DNA of 64,000 bases from NCBI RefSeq assembly GCF_016595275.2, contig NZ_JAENIQ020000001.1, positions 682,001-746,000 of the forward strand, in the 5' to 3' direction. How positions within the stretch are numbered: position 1 is the stretch's first letter; every line of letters begins with the position of its first letter. The stretch is from Corynebacterium pygosceleis (GTDB taxonomy: Bacteria; Actinomycetota; Actinomycetes; Mycobacteriales; Mycobacteriaceae). The notes under the pieces were generated by a model. The model did no database searches. It was not told where the DNA came from and saw only the letters and a program-made list of their open reading frames with translations. Of this stretch, positions 62,017-64,000 are shown piece by piece. The position numbers and the translations under genes were made by a program.

Positions 62017-64000
62017 GTGACAAGAAACAACCGGTACGACAACAACGACGGGGATGAGGTGGAGAAACTGCACGCCCCCCGGCGTCGCCGTTGGATCCTC
62101 TGGTCCCTGGCGGTCGCGTTCGTCCTTTTCATCGTCGTTCCGGTGGGCGTGGCGGTCGCCGCCTACGTCACGGCCGATGTGCCGGAGCCCGAGGAGCTGG
62201 TGAACAAACAGGTCTCCAACATCTACGCGTCGGATTCCACCACCGAACTCGCCCGGATCGTTCCGCCGGAAGGCAACCGCGAGCAGGTCAATCTGGACCA
62301 GATACCCGAGTCGCTTCGCGGAGCGGTGCTCGCCGCAGAGGACCGTGAGTTCTACACCAACCCCGGATTCTCCGTCACCGGGTTCGCCCGGGCCGTCAAG
62401 GGGCAGATCACCGGTGATGACTCCGCCGGTGGTGGATCGACCATCACACAGCAGTACGTGAAGAACGCCGTGGTCGGCAATGAACGTTCCTATGAACGCA
62501 AGCTCAAGGAACTCGTCATCAGCGCCAAGATGGCCAATGAATGGTCCAAGAACGACGTTCTCGAGGCCTACCTGAACACCATCTACTTCGGACGCAACTC
62601 CTACGGTGTGGCGGCCGCCTCGGAGGCCTACTTCGGCAAGCCCCTCGCCGAACTCGTCCCCGCCGAATCCGCCGTCCTCGCCGCCTCCATCCAGCGGCCC
62701 AGCCAGCTCGATCCCTGGACGAACCGGACGGAAGCCGAACAGCGCTGGAACTATGTCCTGGACGGAATGGTGGCGACCGGGTACCTGTCCCAGGCGGAAC
62801 GGGACGCCGCCGTCTACCCCGAGGTCGTCGACCCCGCCCTCAACCAGGCCTATGTCGAGGCCACCGGGGCCAACGGTCTGATCAAGAACCAGGTTGTCGC
62901 CGAACTCGAACAGATCGGGATAACTCAGGAGGACCTCGACACGCGGGGTCTCCGGATCACCACCACCATCGACATCCGGAACCAGAACGCCGCGGTAGAC
63001 AGCGTGTCCCGGATCTTCCAGGGGGAGGACGAGAAACTGCGTTCCGCGGTCGTCTCCATCGAACCCTCCAACGGTGCCGTCCGCGCATACTACGGCGGAG
63101 ATGACGCCGCCGGCTGGGACTACGCCAACGCCCCGATCCAGACCGGTTCGACCTTCAAGATCTACGGACTCGCGGCCGCCCTCCAGCAGGGCATCCCGCT
63201 CGCCACCATGTACTCCTCCGCACCGGTCACGACCGGCAACGTCACCGTCACCAACGTCGGCGGCAACGGTTGCGGCTACTGCACCATCGCGGAGGCCCTG
63301 AAGCGCAGCCACAACACCAGCTTCATCCGCCTCGAACAGGACCTCGAGAACGGATCCCAGGACGTCGCCGACATGGCCCACGCCCTGGGTATGGCCCGCT
63401 CGCTGCCCGGTTACCCCAGCACCCTCACGGAAAACGGTGGACAGCCCTACGAGGGAATCATCCTCGGGCAGTACGAGTCCCGCCCCTTCGACCAGGCCAT
63501 CGCGCTGGCGACACTCTCCAACGAGGGTGTCTGGCATGAGCCCTACTTCGTGGAGAAGGTCACCACGGCGGACAACGAGATCCTCTACGAACACACACCC
63601 ACGACAGGTCAACGCCGGGTCTCCGCCAACGTCGCCAACAACCTGATGAGCGCCATGGCCCCCATCGCCGCCTGGTCCAACCAGAACCAGCTCGCCGGAG
63701 GACGCGAGTCCGCATCCAAGACGGGCACCACCCAGCTGGGTGACACCGGTTTCAACAAGGATGCCTGGATGATCGGCTCCACCCCCCAACTCGCGACCGC
63801 GGTGTGGGTCGGCACCGTCGACAACACGCCGCTGCTCAACTACTGGGGCGGCAACATGTACGGCTCCGGACTTCCCGCACAGATCTGGAAGTCCACGATG
63901 GACCAGGCCCTCGAGGGGAAACCGTTCGAGTCTTTCCCGGCCCCCCAACCCCTCGGATTCAACAACGCACCTGCCCCGCAGTACGTGCCACCCGCACCGG
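62017..64000 (+). CDS. ponA: Class A penicillin-binding protein (partial, runs off window)
   Basis: 661 codons to the window edge, no stop reached. Short basic cytoplasmic tail, membrane anchor at about 30-53 (RRWILWSLAVAFVLF), glycosyltransferase 51 domain with AAEDREFY and GGSTITQQYVKN, then transpeptidase with STFK as Ser-x-x-Lys, SHN as Ser-x-Asn, and KTGTT. Polymerises and cross-links peptidoglycan at the outer face of the membrane. Start chosen at GTG 62017 with GGAG upstream; in-frame GTG 62005 also possible. Begins 61 bp after the DUF5318 gene, likely the same transcript. The Pro-rich C-terminus has just begun (PAPQYVPPAP). Confidence 0.95.
   Translation, partial: MTRNNRYDNNDGDEVEKLHAPRRRRWILWSLAVAFVLFIVVPVGVAVAAYVTADVPEPEELVNKQVSNIYASDSTTELARIVPPEGNREQVNLDQIPESLRGAVLAAEDREFYTNPGFSVTGFARAVKGQITGDDSAGGGSTITQQYVKNAVVGNERSYERKLKELVISAKMANEWSKNDVLEAYLNTIYFGRNSYGVAAASEAYFGKPLAELVPAESAVLAASIQRPSQLDPWTNRTEAEQRWNYVLDGMVATGYLSQAERDAAVYPEVVDPALNQAYVEATGANGLIKNQVVAELEQIGITQEDLDTRGLRITTTIDIRNQNAAVDSVSRIFQGEDEKLRSAVVSIEPSNGAVRAYYGGDDAAGWDYANAPIQTGSTFKIYGLAAALQQGIPLATMYSSAPVTTGNVTVTNVGGNGCGYCTIAEALKRSHNTSFIRLEQDLENGSQDVADMAHALGMARSLPGYPSTLTENGGQPYEGIILGQYESRPFDQAIALATLSNEGVWHEPYFVEKVTTADNEILYEHTPTTGQRRVSANVANNLMSAMAPIAAWSNQNQLAGGRESASKTGTTQLGDTGFNKDAWMIGSTPQLATAVWVGTVDNTPLLNYWGGNMYGSGLPAQIWKSTMDQALEGKPFESFPAPQPLGFNNAPAPQYVPPAP

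Noticed and set aside
61930..63948. 672-codon open frame opposite ponA
   Set aside because: Shadow of the PBP gene, which carries complete GT51 and transpeptidase motifs on the other strand.

Overview
High-GC actinobacterial DNA, most likely a Corynebacterium chromosome close to oriC. The left edge reproduces the mycobacterial/corynebacterial origin-flanking order parB - GNAT gene // cwlM - trxA - trxB - sigM - murJ - DUF6049 - NUDIX // cca. The mycobacterial counterpart is Rv3917c back to Rv3907c, but no rsmA-like anti-sigma gene is present here. An MmpL exporter, a CstA-CC-star-ArsA operon, DtxR-like boxes and many leaderless genes with a TAGACT-type -10 fit the same assignment. I saw no rRNA, tRNA, insertion sequence, prophage or CRISPR array.

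Layout. 0-16 kb: chromosome partitioning (parB), envelope (cwlM, murJ, sigM), redox (trxAB), CCA-adding enzyme and YqgE. 15-22 kb: BASS-family symporter, MmpL transporter, Rieske-type Tat lipoprotein, and a MerR-ABC exporter operon. 22.6-29.7 kb: a complete trpEGDCFBA operon with a WWW leader peptide and a clear ribosome-mediated attenuator, divergent from a GTP-type PEP carboxykinase gene with an unusual P-loop (Ser in place of Cys). 32-42.2 kb: a seven-gene iron-acquisition operon with one FepCDG-type ABC importer, one binding lipoprotein and three large uncharacterised cell-surface proteins, behind a DtxR-like box. 42.3-45.7 kb: CmtR/P1B-4 metal efflux pair, NUDIX gene and a Cys-tailed SdpI-family protein. 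46-51 kb: DAACS symporter, secreted serine hydrolase, leuS. 51-56.5 kb: unknown protein behind a second DtxR-like box, the cstA operon and nei. 56.6-61.4 kb: siderophore-interacting protein (third box), tRNA hydroxylase TrhO, a MhuD-type heme-degrading enzyme, UspA and MarR. 61.6 kb to the end: DUF5318 gene and a class A PBP cut by the window edge.

Two themes tie the window together. First, eight parS-like sites (three perfect 16-mers) are scattered over about 38 kb beside parB, several built into terminator palindromes or a start codon. Second, iron: four DtxR-like boxes precede the surface-protein/siderophore operon, the siderophore-interacting protein, the Rieske lipoprotein and an unknown gene, and a MhuD-type enzyme suggests heme is also used as an iron source. 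The strongest candidates for undescribed biology are the three-surface-protein iron operon and the CstA - CC-tailed protein - ArsA ATPase operon, which mirrors the E. coli BtsT-YjiX-YjiA arrangement.
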